The notes: generated from the sequence alone by a model not told the origin. A DNA stretch of 64,000 bases from Nostoc sp. JL34 (GCF_017114945.1 NZ_JABXKQ010000138.1:37467-101466); one strand, 5' to 3'; positions 45,559 through 56,044 are shown, counted from the stretch's first letter. Program-made: numbers and translations.

Positions 45559-47004
45559 ATGTCTGACTTAATTCTGTTTTGGCATCGGCGTGATTTACGC
45601 ATTTCTGACAATACGGGACTGGCTGCGGCAAAACAGCAGAGTCCGAAGGTGGTGGGTGTGTTTTGCCTTGATCCGCATATTCTAGAACGGGATGATGTTG
45701 CTCCTGTGAGAGTAACTTATATGATTGGCTGTTTGCAGAAACTCCAAGAGCGATATGCTCAAGTTGGCAGCCAGTTATTAATACTCCACGCTGATCCTGT
45801 ACAAGCTATACCAGCTTTAGCAGAGGCAATAAATGCCAAAGCTGTTTTTTGGAATTGGGATGTAGAACCTTATTCACAAGAACGCGATCGCACAATCGTA
45901 AATGCCCTCAAAGAAAAAGGTATTCAATTTCTTAACCAAAACTGGGATCAAATCCTCAACTCCCCAGATGAGATCCGCACTGGTGGTAACAGCCCTTACA
46001 CGGTTTACACCCCCTTCTGGAAAAATTGGATTATCAAACCGAAGGCTCAACCAGTAGAAACACTGCAAAATATTGAAGGGTTAACAGAAGCTGAACAGGA
46101 AATTGCCAAACTTGCAGGAGCGATGGCATTACCTTCAGCAAAAGATTTAGGATTCATTTGGGATGAACAATTGATTATTTCACCGGGAGAGGCAGCGGCG
46201 CAAGAACGATTAGAAGAATTTACTAATAGAGCTATTACTGAATACCAAGAACAGCGAAATTTCCCCGCAGTGGACGGTACATCACAACTGAGTGCAGCTT
46301 TAAAATTTGGCGTAATTGGCATTCGCACCGTTTGGCAAGCCACTATAGAAGCATTAGAAAATAGCCGCAGTGAGGAAACAGCAGTTAATATCCGCACATG
46401 GCAACAGGAATTAGCTTGGCGGGAGTTTTATCAACATGCAATGTATAACTTCCCCGAATTAGCTGATGGTGCTTTCCGCGATACCTTTAAGAACTTTCCC
46501 TGGGAAACTAACGAAGAACAATTCCAAGCTTGGTGTGAAGGAAGAACAGGCTACCCCATTGTGGATGCAGCAATGCGCCAGTTAAATGAAAGCGGCTGGA
46601 TGCACAACCGCTGTCGGATGATTGTCGCCAGTTTTCTCACCAAAGACTTGCTAATTAATCCCCAATTGGGAGAAAAATACTTTATGCAGCACCTAATTGA
46701 TGGTGATTTATCTGCCAATAATGGCGGTTGGCAATGGAGTGCTTCTAGCGGTATGGATCCCAAACCTGTGCGAATTTTCAACCCAGCTAGTCAAACACAA
46801 AAATTTGATCCAGATGGTGAATATATTCGGCAATGGGTATCAGAATTGCGGTCTGTAGATACAGAATATTTAGTTACTGGGAAAATTCCACCTTTAGAAC
46901 GTCATGCTGTTGGTTATCCTGATCCAATTGTGGATCATAAAATACAACAACAGCAGTTTAAACAGCGTTATCAACAGCAAAAAAATATTAGTAGTGGTGA
47001 GTAG
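45559..47004 (+). CDS. phr: Deoxyribodipyrimidine photolyase, class I
   Basis: 481 residues from the ATG at 45559 (MSDLILFWHRRDLRISDN); an in-frame start 51 bases upstream adds residues unlike the family. The N-terminal photolyase domain binds the antenna cofactor. The C-terminal FAD domain has TWQQELAWREFYQHAM, GRTGYPIVDAAMRQLNESGW, MHNRCRMIVASFLTKDL, DLSANNGGWQWSASSG and RIFNPASQTQKFDPDGEYI. It repairs cyclobutane pyrimidine dimers with blue light. The overall sequence is closest to cyanobacterial 8-HDF-type enzymes (as in Anacystis). Confidence 0.94.
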   Translation: MSDLILFWHRRDLRISDNTGLAAAKQQSPKVVGVFCLDPHILERDDVAPVRVTYMIGCLQKLQERYAQVGSQLLILHADPVQAIPALAEAINAKAVFWNWDVEPYSQERDRTIVNALKEKGIQFLNQNWDQILNSPDEIRTGGNSPYTVYTPFWKNWIIKPKAQPVETLQNIEGLTEAEQEIAKLAGAMALPSAKDLGFIWDEQLIISPGEAAAQERLEEFTNRAITEYQEQRNFPAVDGTSQLSAALKFGVIGIRTVWQATIEALENSRSEETAVNIRTWQQELAWREFYQHAMYNFPELADGAFRDTFKNFPWETNEEQFQAWCEGRTGYPIVDAAMRQLNESGWMHNRCRMIVASFLTKDLLINPQLGEKYFMQHLIDGDLSANNGGWQWSASSGMDPKPVRIFNPASQTQKFDPDGEYIRQWVSELRSVDTEYLVTGKIPPLERHAVGYPDPIVDHKIQQQQFKQRYQQQKNISSGE

Positions 47005-47190
47005 AATTGTGAGTTTTTTAATATAAATATCCGAAAATAACGTAGGCACAATTCATGAATTTTGCTCATCAATAATTTTGAGTAAAGCATAATTAATTTA
47101 TGAAGATATCTAATGTTTAGTTAATGGCGATATGGTAACATATACAAATGTTGCTACGTTCCATCTTAGTTTGCTGCTCTTTAACTACAA

Positions 47191-48735
47191 ATGGATTTTA
47201 AAAGTTTTTCTGAGCTACGTGAGTTTATTCGCCGCTACAACTCAACATCCGTTATAGAAATTGGAGCTAAGAAATGCTGGCAAAACTGGGAACCGAAAAA
47301 ATACTCCGATCCTTTAGATTGGTTGCATAGCAATACTGAACGTAACTATGCTGTCCGACTTATGTTACTAGCTAGTGGAGGTAATCCCTATCGGCGTGGG
47401 GATATTAGTGTTGAGGCGTTTGACAGCTTAATTAATGCTTACCACAATTGGGAACAACATACTATTTCAGACAAACGTATTCTTGATAAAGAAGCAGAAG
47501 CCCTATTAACTTCTATCCAAAAGTGGGAAATTGAACATGAGAAGATAACACGTAATTGGTCGTTAAAATTGAGTAATATTTTGGATTTAGAAGTAATTCA
47601 CACTCATGTAGCTGGTTTATTTTTACAAAGGCTAGTAGCTTTTCAAAATGCAGGTTTTGGATACCCAGTTGCTCGCATATATCGAACTATAAAAATGATT
47701 GAGCTACTGGATAAACATTCCGATCAAAAATTTTTAGATGATTTTTTAGAGCGCACAAAGCTAAGTCAAATAAATTATTTCAAACAAATTATAGGTTGCT
47801 TAATGGTGTTTGGCAATTTTTATAATGGAAAAGGATTTTGGGATTTTTCTCAATTTCTCGATATAGATGATAAAGTTCAAAAACAAGGTATTAACCCAGA
47901 AAATATAAAAATATTTGTTAAGCAAAATAGTGAGCTTTTTTCCTCGCAAGCCGATAATTCCTTTCGGAATAAAATCAATCAAACACTTAATAGTGTTCCT
48001 GATTATTATCAGCCTCTATTTTACAATTATTTTCTAGAAGTTCCTTTTATTAAATTGAATAATGAAAGATTCTGTTTGCCAGATCCCTTCTCTTTTTCTG
48101 AATCTTGTTGGAATCAGATTAGAGGACTTGTTTTCGAGGATAGTACTAGAAAAAAGTTAGAAGGATTATTAAGTCGCTCATTCGAGGATTATCTTGAAAA
48201 TACACTTCTTCCTTTTATTATTCCTAATTCTTTTAAGAGAATTCCCGAAGTCAAAAATTCTACCTCTAGCAAAGATAAGCGTGCTGATTTTCTCATTGAA
48301 ACTTCAAGTTCATATATCGTATTAGAATGCAAAAGTAGTATTATGTCTGCCGATACAAGCGCCTATTTTCATGCTGATAAACTTGCTGATGTTTGGTGTC
48401 GAATTCATTCTGCATTCGAGCAAATTTGCAACACAGTAGAAGCTTTAAATCTTTACGATAAGCCAGTGATTCCTCTTGTTTTGACTTTTTATGACAGTAT
48501 TGCTGCATCTACAGTATTTGAGGAGATAGTAAAGCAAACTGACTATTGCTCTCGTATGGGGTTGAATATACCGCCAATTGTGTATTCTCTACATGAGTTT
48601 GAACATTGGATTTCCGATAGAAGTCTTAATAATTGGGCAGAATCAATTCTTTCAAAACAGAATGCTTCTTATCCTATACAACGTGATAATAAAGGACATA
48701 ATTATGGACACTTAAACAATATTTCAATTCTGTAA
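47191..48735 (+). CDS. Hypothetical protein with a C-terminal PD-(D/E)XK nuclease-like core
   Basis: 514 residues, AT-rich relative to its neighbours. The N-terminal about 330 residues are helical and unrecognised. The C-terminal part has DKRADFLIETSSSYIVLECK (about 366-386), which fits the D...(D/E)xK core of PD-(D/E)XK nucleases, followed by a helix with SAYFHADKLADVWCRIHSAF that could carry the conserved Gln/Tyr-type residue. Such stand-alone nucleases often belong to defence or restriction systems, but there is no methyltransferase or other defence gene beside it. A role in defence is therefore speculation. Confidence 0.75.
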   Translation: MDFKSFSELREFIRRYNSTSVIEIGAKKCWQNWEPKKYSDPLDWLHSNTERNYAVRLMLLASGGNPYRRGDISVEAFDSLINAYHNWEQHTISDKRILDKEAEALLTSIQKWEIEHEKITRNWSLKLSNILDLEVIHTHVAGLFLQRLVAFQNAGFGYPVARIYRTIKMIELLDKHSDQKFLDDFLERTKLSQINYFKQIIGCLMVFGNFYNGKGFWDFSQFLDIDDKVQKQGINPENIKIFVKQNSELFSSQADNSFRNKINQTLNSVPDYYQPLFYNYFLEVPFIKLNNERFCLPDPFSFSESCWNQIRGLVFEDSTRKKLEGLLSRSFEDYLENTLLPFIIPNSFKRIPEVKNSTSSKDKRADFLIETSSSYIVLECKSSIMSADTSAYFHADKLADVWCRIHSAFEQICNTVEALNLYDKPVIPLVLTFYDSIAASTVFEEIVKQTDYCSRMGLNIPPIVYSLHEFEHWISDRSLNNWAESILSKQNASYPIQRDNKGHNYGHLNNISIL

Positions 48736-48829
48736 AATTTATCTATAATAACTCAGATAAGTTATTATTTTATTCTAATTTTACAATTCAGCTTACTGGA
48801 GTTAAACTAGTTACAACGCTAACATTATA

Positions 48830-49807
48830 TTAGGTCTTTACAGGTAAACGAGAAATTGTCCATAAGATGAGCAGGAAGATTAAGTAAATTACGCCAACCA
48901 GCCCAAACTCAATTAGAGGAATATAGGTTACTTCGTAAATTCTCCCCAAGCCGCGTTCAGTCAGTGCATAAACAGCCAGTACACTCACTAAAAAGGCTCC
49001 GTAGATAGTACGTTTAGTCGATATACCCACAGGTAAACCGTGAAGCTGAGTAAGCACGAGAATGCCAAGAAAACCAAAGAGAAATGTTGGCCACTTGCTT
49101 TGTCCTAGCATCAACGACACAATCACACTATGTAAAACCACCGTAATTTCCAAAGAAAACGTCCACCAACGGTTTACATGGGTGCGGTTAAAGATTAACG
49201 ACGATTGCAGCAGAAGCAAGAACATATAGAGAAAACCAATTAAGTGCCCCAAGGTCGCTTCCATTGGATGATACCAAAAGGTGTAGATAGCGGCGAAGGA
49301 GAAAAAATAGCCGTGGTACAGTTTGATAATTTGCAAAAACTGTTGATGGAATGGCACAGAATTACCAAAAAACAAACCACGTCGAGGCGTTTCTAAAATT
49401 AGTACGAAGACCAGTAGGAGGACAACTGCACCTTGAGAAGCCCAAATTGAAGTATCTTGAGCTAGAGCATCGTACCAAATATAGGTTTGGAGAAAGTGTA
49501 AAGCAATGAATACACCATTAATGGCAAGCATAAGGTAATTTATCGGGTGCAATGCTGATTTGTATTTCAACTGCGATCGCTGCGCCCACAAGATACACGC
49601 CCAAATGCTAAACTGATGCCCAAGATACATACCCCAAGCCGTCGCTCGACTCCAAAAGGTTGGTTGGGGAAGCTTCCAATAGTACCAGTTTAATCCTTGG
49701 TCAGGAAGTTTAATGATGCTTGCAGGAATGCTCCCACCGATCCAAATTGCGTAGGTGAGGAGGATGCTGATAAAGATGCCTAAAAATAATACTCGGCGAC
49801 CTGTCAT
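48830..49807 (-). CDS. Polytopic membrane protein of unknown function
   Basis: 325 residues with about eight hydrophobic helices (VLFLGIFISILLTYAIWIGG; INYLMLAINGVFIALHFLQT; GAVVLLLVFVLIL; FSFAAIYTFWYH; HLIGFLYMFLLLLQSSLIF; LEITVVLHSVIVSLML; FLFGFLGILVLTQL; IYLIFLLILWTIS). Conserved-looking polar residues are His in YLGHQFSIWA and HPMEATLGHLIG. I do not recognise the family. It is adjacent to and in the same direction as the MFS gene (34 bases apart), so co-transcription is likely. Confidence 0.75.
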   Translation of the reverse strand: MTGRRVLFLGIFISILLTYAIWIGGSIPASIIKLPDQGLNWYYWKLPQPTFWSRATAWGMYLGHQFSIWACILWAQRSQLKYKSALHPINYLMLAINGVFIALHFLQTYIWYDALAQDTSIWASQGAVVLLLVFVLILETPRRGLFFGNSVPFHQQFLQIIKLYHGYFFSFAAIYTFWYHPMEATLGHLIGFLYMFLLLLQSSLIFNRTHVNRWWTFSLEITVVLHSVIVSLMLGQSKWPTFLFGFLGILVLTQLHGLPVGISTKRTIYGAFLVSVLAVYALTERGLGRIYEVTYIPLIEFGLVGVIYLIFLLILWTISRLPVKT

Positions 49808-49841
49808 ATTAATTCGTAATTCTTAATTAAGACCTAGATTT

Positions 49842-51062
49842 TCAAGCTACACGTTCTGTTTTTGATTCAGATGCACTTTGAGTCACTCGCAAACTAAGAG
49901 TCAAAGCTACTAGCATTGCTAAAAATCCACTCAAAAAAGGAGCAGAAATCCCAAAATTCATAAAACTAACCCCTGCCCATGTTGGCCCACCGATGCGTGC
50001 TAAAGCAGAGCAAGAACTGGCAATTCCTAATATTTGTCCTTGTTCTTCTGGGGCTGTCATCTGGGAAATCAGGCTGTTTAATATCGGTTGGCTAACACTA
50101 ATTCCCCATGCCATAAGCGTGGAGGCAACCAACAATAAAATTAAGCTTTGTGAGAATCCAATTAACAGTAATCCTAAACCTAACCCTAATATCCCCAAGT
50201 TAAGTAACTTGATTTCACCCAATTGTTTCTTGAGGAATCCGATTAGTCCTCCTTGAATGATTGTGCTGACAATCCCCATGAAGGCAAAAAGATAACTAGT
50301 TTGTTGAGGGCCCCAGTTTAATTGCTGCTTAGACCATAAAGCTAATGTAGAGTCCATAGCTGCAACAGCAAAGGTGACTAAAAAGTAGATACCAACAAGC
50401 ACACAAAACTGTGGACGCTGTGATAGTTGTAGCAAGTTCAGCCGTCGCTGACGGTGGCGATGAACTTGAATTTTGGCTTTAGTTTCAGAATTTAGGGATT
50501 CTGGAAGTAATATCAAAGCACAAACGAATGCCAATAAAGATAATCCGCCTGCAAACAACGAGGGTAGATGAAAGTTAGCGTTGTTCGGATCTGACCCGAT
50601 TAAAAGACCTCCAAAAGCTGGGCCAAGAATAAACCCAAGACCAAAAGCTGCCCCGATTACACCCATGCCACGAGCTCGATTAATTGGCGTGGTAATATCT
50701 GCGATGTATGCCTGAGCAGTAGCAATATTCCCTGCCATAATCCCAGCAAGACTACGAGCAATAAACAAAATCCATAATGAGTTAGCAAAGCCTAAGCCTG
50801 CGTATGCAATTACCGAACCGAATAAAGTCAGTAATAAAATCGGACGGCGACCGTAGCGATCGCTAAATCTGCCCCATAATGGTGCAAATAAGAACTGCAT
50901 TAAAGAATAAATAGCTATCAGCAGAGTTGCTTCGTTAGGTTTTGCGCCGAATTGTTCAGCATACAACGGCAGTATCGGCAGGATAATTCCAAAACCAAGC
51001 AAATCTATAAATACAGTCAAAAATAAGACGAATATAGCCCTGCTATTCTTTTTACTTTCCAT
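49842..51062 (-). CDS. Major facilitator superfamily (TetA/DHA1-type) efflux transporter
   Basis: 406 residues from the ATG at 51062 (MESKKNSRAIFVLFLTVFID). Twelve predicted helices. The DHA1 N-terminal signature is DLLGFGIILPILPLYAEQFG and motif A is GRFSDRYGRRPILLLTLFGS; motif C-like glycine pattern GFILGPAFGGLL. Proton-coupled export of drugs or metabolites is the family role; the substrate is unknown. A 13-residue upstream extension is possible but does not fit the family. Confidence 0.9.
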   Translation of the reverse strand: MESKKNSRAIFVLFLTVFIDLLGFGIILPILPLYAEQFGAKPNEATLLIAIYSLMQFLFAPLWGRFSDRYGRRPILLLTLFGSVIAYAGLGFANSLWILFIARSLAGIMAGNIATAQAYIADITTPINRARGMGVIGAAFGLGFILGPAFGGLLIGSDPNNANFHLPSLFAGGLSLLAFVCALILLPESLNSETKAKIQVHRHRQRRLNLLQLSQRPQFCVLVGIYFLVTFAVAAMDSTLALWSKQQLNWGPQQTSYLFAFMGIVSTIIQGGLIGFLKKQLGEIKLLNLGILGLGLGLLLIGFSQSLILLLVASTLMAWGISVSQPILNSLISQMTAPEEQGQILGIASSCSALARIGGPTWAGVSFMNFGISAPFLSGFLAMLVALTLSLRVTQSASESKTERVA

Positions 51063-51255
51063 AGTGCAATTCACTTTTAGAAAAAACATGTGTAATACCA
51101 ATTACCTGTGAGGTTGCATAGCACAAGGGGCTTAAGCCTCAAGTCTGACCAAGCGTGATTTTATGCAGCTTCTTAGAGAATTGGTATAACTTGGATTAGT
51201 TTTATAGACATTAGGCAAGGCTTAATAATAAAAGCCCATTGAATGCAACCAGTAA

Positions 51256-51786
51256 TCAGTTCAAGCAAAATGATTGAATTTGAGTGTGGTTAAGCAAAAT
51301 AGCGTGGAACAAACCCATTATAAAAAGCAAGCCGATAATACTACTAATAAAAGCAACTACGATCTCGTGCTTCCGTATAGCTTTTTGTATCTTAGTCTCT
51401 ATGATGTGTTCTAATTCTTTGTATGACATTGACTTTAATTTGGCTAAAGATAAGAATTCTGTGGAACTTACGTCTGACAGAAGTTTGAGTATGTTCAAAA
51501 CATCAAGTTGTTTATTCAATGACGCTAAAAGCATAGCTTGCTTCTCTGTAAGAGTACGCGGACTCGTTACTGCTGCGCTAACGTAATTCGTAATTACAAT
51601 CAGTGTTAAGCGATTTCCGGAAAATAAATTACCTAATAGATAGATTGAGTCAGTTCTGATTCCATACTGGGAAAATGACTGTTCTAACTGTCCTGCTAAT
51701 TTCTTATTCCGAAATTTCCTTAGCTCTGGACTTATCACTGATAGCGACACGAGAAAGGGAGTCTGCGTCCCTCTATGGGAAAGCAA
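51256..51786 (-). CDS. Hypothetical protein with a C-terminal membrane helix
   Basis: 176 residues. The N-terminal region is soluble, with RTDSIYLLGNLFSGNRLTLIV in the middle. A helical segment follows (SLAKLKSMSYKELEHIIETK), and one transmembrane helix near the end (VVAFISSIIGLLFIMGLFHA). No family recognised. The first about 10 residues overlap repeat-like DNA (ACACGAGAAAGGGAGTCTGC), so the true start may be an internal codon. Confidence 0.5.
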   Translation of the reverse strand: MLSHRGTQTPFLVSLSVISPELRKFRNKKLAGQLEQSFSQYGIRTDSIYLLGNLFSGNRLTLIVITNYVSAAVTSPRTLTEKQAMLLASLNKQLDVLNILKLLSDVSSTEFLSLAKLKSMSYKELEHIIETKIQKAIRKHEIVVAFISSIIGLLFIMGLFHAILLNHTQIQSFCLN

Positions 51787-51881
51787 GCTACGCGCAGCTT
51801 CTTGTAAAGAGCATCTTGCAGACCACCCAATCAGAAATTTTTCTGTGGGCCGCTGTATACTTTTTAATTACGAATTATGAA

Positions 51882-52703
51882 TTATGAATTATTTTGCCAA
51901 GTGCGTTGGCGTAGTTTCAAAACAGCACCTGAAATACCAACAGCTAATATCGCCAAGGTATAAGTTGGTTCGGGAACTGCAAGAATGCTTACCTGATTTA
52001 TGGCCAAGCCAAATTGGGGAGCAGAACTACTAAAAACTAGTCGTGAGATGTTTGGAGTGTCACTACGAACCCCCAAGAACACTGCCGAATTATCTAATGC
52101 TAAGGACGAAATATTTGGAACTGAGAAACTAGCCAGCAGGTTATTGGTGCTATCAAAAGCGTTGAGAAAAGTTTCAATTTTCAATTTACTACTGTCTATA
52201 GCTATCTGAGCCCCAGCACCAAAAACAGGCTGGGCAAAACTAATTGTTAAAGGTTCACCATTCCCCTTAGTACCAGGATCAGGAGTACCAGGAGGAAGAG
52301 GGATAAAACCTGTTGGATCTATACCTCCAAAGAGAATAAAATCACCTGAAGCGAAGTTACTCCGAATGCCAGGGGAAGGTAAAGTTTGAAAAACAAACGG
52401 TGGAGTAACCCGAGGATTATTAGTTGGAGCTATATTGATATCTAATCCTAAACCACTTTGGGATGTTGTTGAGAAAGAGTTAGGTAAGAAAACAGAAAAG
52501 TCAGGAGCAGAAGGATTGAATACTTTACCTAAACTTTCCCAATTAACTTGATCGTTGCCTCCTAAACCAGCGCGTTCCGTTACTAAAAACGTAGCTGCCT
52601 TAACTGGTAACGGGAGAATCGTTAATATAGCTGTAAGTACGGTTAAATATTTTACAGACAACTTGTTGAATAATGGATTGATTGTAAATTGCACAAAGCT
52701 CAC
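51882..52703 (-). CDS. PEP-CTERM sorting-signal exported protein
   Basis: 273 residues. The N-terminal signal peptide LTVLTAILTILPLPVKAA is followed by a beta-rich domain without known catalytic motifs (GGNDQVNWESLG, FGAGAQIAIDSSKLKIETF). The C-terminus is a PEP-CTERM tripartite signal: PEPTYTLAILAVGISGAVLK followed by basic LRQR. Such proteins are exported and processed by exosortase, often associated with exopolysaccharide production. The function of the domain is unknown. Confidence 0.88.
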   Translation of the reverse strand: MSFVQFTINPLFNKLSVKYLTVLTAILTILPLPVKAATFLVTERAGLGGNDQVNWESLGKVFNPSAPDFSVFLPNSFSTTSQSGLGLDINIAPTNNPRVTPPFVFQTLPSPGIRSNFASGDFILFGGIDPTGFIPLPPGTPDPGTKGNGEPLTISFAQPVFGAGAQIAIDSSKLKIETFLNAFDSTNNLLASFSVPNISSLALDNSAVFLGVRSDTPNISRLVFSSSAPQFGLAINQVSILAVPEPTYTLAILAVGISGAVLKLRQRTWQNNS

Positions 52704-53371
52704 TCCTTAATTTTGTAGAATAATATCATCAAAATGGAATAAGTCAAAATCAAAAATTAAGCAGTCAGTTACTTAGAGCAAACGTACAGTATTTATAAAA
52801 GCCTTGTCCTAAAAGGCTTTTAGTTAGAAGATAGCCTAAATTATCAAACGCCAAGCTCCTTACTGTTAAAGGATTCTTAGACGTTAGATGCGTTTGCCAT
52901 AGTGTGTTAGGTCGATAAAGTTGAAGCAACTACCGTGTTCAATGAACGTGTTGCAAAAATTTTGGGTCTTCAGTATCTTTGATGGCAAACTATTAGTTAA
53001 ACACCAAAATTTGACTTTAAAGTCAAGCTTATAATGTCTAAATCTGAGAAAAACCCAAAATTTTAAAATATAACGCCTGTTTTTGTCCTACAGCAATATT
53101 TTTAGGTTTCTAGGGGATTGATTTAGCATATCATGTTCTGAAAAACCAAACTTTTTGAGGGCTAGCTGGTGAGAGTTGACACAATTCATACTTTTACCAG
53201 CCAACCTCATTCTATTTTTGCAACACACTTTTACCCTGGAGTACAAATATGATTACTCGTGTCTGTACTACTCTCAATCTGTAATGGGTAAACTAATAGT
53301 TAGTATTTCCACAAATCTACAACAAAGGGCAAAAAGCTTTAACTTGTCATGGAGATGTGATGCGTAGAACT
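52704..53371. other. Intergenic region without a supported gene
   Basis: Promoter region of the PEP-CTERM gene plus AT-rich spacer. A short frame at about 53176-53367 has no ribosome-binding site. No RNA gene or strong terminator recognised, apart from weak inverted words near 52800 (AAAAGCCTTGTCCTAAAAGG). Confidence 0.4.
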
Positions 53372-56044
53372 TTACACCAACTGAATACTCACATTGGATG
53401 AGAGATTTTCAATGAAGGCAAACTGAGTTTCTTTGAAAGACAAGTTACCGCTAGAGGCATTATAGGAAAAGTCGTTGAGGCTAGTAGTACCAAACCCTGC
53501 TTTAGAAACTTGGATTACGTCGCTCTGACCAAAGTTGTAATCTTTGATAGTGTCAAGACCTTCATTAACGCTGTTGAAAATAAACTTATCTGCACCAGAG
53601 CCACCTGTGAGAACATCGTTACCTAGTCCACCAGTGATGGAGTCATTACCGAAGCCACCGGAGATAGTGTCATTACCATTTCTACCTTCTAATCGGTTAT
53701 TTTGGCTATCACCAGTAATGCTGTCACCTGCATTTGTACCGATGAGATTATCAAAGTTGAGTACATTAAATGTTATTGTCCCCAGACTAGGAACGTTAAG
53801 GGCAGAGATAGTTTGTTCCTGTAAGTTAGCGTTGATAGATACACCAGCAACAGATTGGGAGGAATCTATGGTGTTATTAGCAACACTAGCATCAGCAATA
53901 ACTGTTTCTACTTTAAACACTGTGTCTGTGCCGAAGCCACCAGCTTTGGTAATTTGTCCTACACCTGATAGGGTGATGGCTTTACCTAGTTTGCTGTAGT
54001 CTGCGGTATCAAAGCCATCACCACCATTAATGCTGTCGTTACCCTGACCACCCTTAAAGGTGTCATCGCCTGTACCACCTATCAACGTGTCATTGCCTTC
54101 TCCACCATCAATCAGGTCATTGCCACCTCTACCATCAATTAGGTCATTACCAGCAAGACCAGTTAATTGATTGTTTTGCCCGTCGCCTTTAAGACTGTCA
54201 TTGTTAATTGTGCCGATAACATTGTCAAAGTTGACTACATTAAATGTCAATGTTCCTAAACCAGGAACGTTCAGGGCAGAGATAGTTTGAGCTTCTAGGT
54301 CAGCAACGGCAGCTACCCCAGGCAAAGATTGAGACGCATCTATAGTGTTGTTGGCAACGCTAGCATCAGCAATCACCTTTTCTACTTTAAAGACTGTATC
54401 TGTTCCGAAACCACCAGCTTTGGTAATTGTCCCTACACCTGACAGGGTTATTTTTTTACCTAAACTGCCGTAGTCTGCCGTATCAAAGCCATCTCCACCA
54501 TTAATGCTGTCATCACCTCGACTACCCTTAAATGTGTCATTGCCCGCATTACCTGTTAATTTATTACTTTGGCTGTCGCCAGCAATGCTGTCATTTGCAT
54601 TTGTGCCGATGACATCATCAAAGTTGACTACAGTAAATGGCAATGTCCCTAGACCAGGAACGTTATTGGCTGTCAAAGTTTGGCTTTGTAAATTAACGGT
54701 GATAGATACACCAGCAACTGATTGAGATGCATCTATGGTGTTATTAGCAACACTAGCATCGGCAATAATCTTTTCTACTTGCAAGAGTTGGTCTTGCCCC
54801 AATCCACCAGCTTTAGTAACTGTCCCTACTCCTGAGAGGGTAATAGTTTTACCTAAGCTGCCATAGTCTGCGGTATCTGTACCAAGTCCACCATCAATAC
54901 TGTCGTTACCCTGACCACCCTTAAAGGTATCATTGCCTGCACCACCTAACAACGTGTCATTACCATCTCCACCATCAATCAGGTCATTGCCACCTCGACC
55001 ATCAATTAGGTCATTACCAGCAAGACCAGTTAATTGGTTCTTTTGTCCGTCGCCTTTAAGACTGTCATTGTTAATTGTGCCGATAACATTGTCAAAGTTG
55101 ACTACATTAAATGTCAATGTTCCCAGACCAGGAACGTTCAGGGCAGAAATAGTTTGGGCTTCTAAATCAGCAACAGCAGCTACCCCAGACAAAGATTGAG
55201 ACGCATCTATAGTGTTGTTCGCAACACTAGCATCAGCAATTACCTTTTCTACTTTCAAGAGTTGGTCTTGCCCCAATCCACCAGCTTTGGTAACTGTCCC
55301 GACGCCTGATAGAGTAATGGTTTTACCTAGTTTGCTGTAGTCTGCGGTATCAAAGCCATCACCACCATTAATGCTGTCGTTACCCTGACCACCCTTAAAG
55401 GTGTCATCGCCTGTACCACCTATCAACGTGTCATTGCCTTCTCCACCATCAATCAGGTCATTGCCACCTCTACCATCAATTAGGTCATTACCAGCAAGAC
55501 CAGTTAATTGATTGTTTTGCCCGTCGCCTTTAAGACTGTCATTGTTAATTGTGCCGATAACATTGTCAAAGTTGACTACATTAAATGTCAATGTTCCCAA
55601 ACCAGGAACGTTCAGGGCAGAGATACTTTGAGCTTCTAGGTCAGCAACAGCAGCTACCCCAGACAAAGATTGAGACGCATCTATGGTGTTGTTGGCAACA
55701 CTAACATCAGCAATCACCTTTTCTACTTTAAAAACTGTGTCTGTTCCCAAACCGCCAGCTTTGGTAATTGTCCCTACACCTGACAGGGTTATTTTTTTAC
55801 CTAAACTGCCGTAGTCTGCCGTATCAAAGCCATCTCCGCCATCAATACTGTCATCACCTCGACTGCCTTTAAATGTGTCATTACCCCCATCACCAGCCAA
55901 CTTATCATTGCCATCTCCACCATCGATTAAGTCATTTCCAAGACCAGCAGAGATATTGTCATTGCCTCCACGACCAAAAATCTGATCGTCATCACTACTA
56001 CCCAACAAAAAGTCATCGTTAGGAGTACCAACAATAGTGGACAT
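53372..56044 (-). CDS. RTX calcium-binding protein with five internal modules
   Basis: 890 residues with no N-terminal signal peptide, typical of type I secretion substrates. It opens with hemolysin-type repeats (GGNDNISAGLGNDLIDGGDGN). About five modules of roughly 145-165 residues follow, each with RTX nonapeptides, then FDTADYGSLGKKITLSGVG, VEKVIADASVANNTIDASQS and VPGLGTLTFNVVNFDNVIGT. It ends with GGLGNDVLTGGSGADKFIFN and a terminal domain usual for secretion signals. Two stretches (54001-54254 and 55342-55595) are identical over about 254 bp, 1341 bp apart, pointing to recent duplication or gene conversion. Probably a secreted or surface adhesive protein. Confidence 0.9.
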   Translation of the reverse strand: MSTIVGTPNDDFLLGSSDDDQIFGRGGNDNISAGLGNDLIDGGDGNDKLAGDGGNDTFKGSRGDDSIDGGDGFDTADYGSLGKKITLSGVGTITKAGGLGTDTVFKVEKVIADVSVANNTIDASQSLSGVAAVADLEAQSISALNVPGLGTLTFNVVNFDNVIGTINNDSLKGDGQNNQLTGLAGNDLIDGRGGNDLIDGGEGNDTLIGGTGDDTFKGGQGNDSINGGDGFDTADYSKLGKTITLSGVGTVTKAGGLGQDQLLKVEKVIADASVANNTIDASQSLSGVAAVADLEAQTISALNVPGLGTLTFNVVNFDNVIGTINNDSLKGDGQKNQLTGLAGNDLIDGRGGNDLIDGGDGNDTLLGGAGNDTFKGGQGNDSIDGGLGTDTADYGSLGKTITLSGVGTVTKAGGLGQDQLLQVEKIIADASVANNTIDASQSVAGVSITVNLQSQTLTANNVPGLGTLPFTVVNFDDVIGTNANDSIAGDSQSNKLTGNAGNDTFKGSRGDDSINGGDGFDTADYGSLGKKITLSGVGTITKAGGFGTDTVFKVEKVIADASVANNTIDASQSLPGVAAVADLEAQTISALNVPGLGTLTFNVVNFDNVIGTINNDSLKGDGQNNQLTGLAGNDLIDGRGGNDLIDGGEGNDTLIGGTGDDTFKGGQGNDSINGGDGFDTADYSKLGKAITLSGVGQITKAGGFGTDTVFKVETVIADASVANNTIDSSQSVAGVSINANLQEQTISALNVPSLGTITFNVLNFDNLIGTNAGDSITGDSQNNRLEGRNGNDTISGGFGNDSITGGLGNDVLTGGSGADKFIFNSVNEGLDTIKDYNFGQSDVIQVSKAGFGTTSLNDFSYNASSGNLSFKETQFAFIENLSSNVSIQLV

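Noticed and set aside
53176..53367. 63-residue plus-strand reading frame
   Set aside because: No translation signal and biased, non-coding-like composition in an AT-rich spacer.
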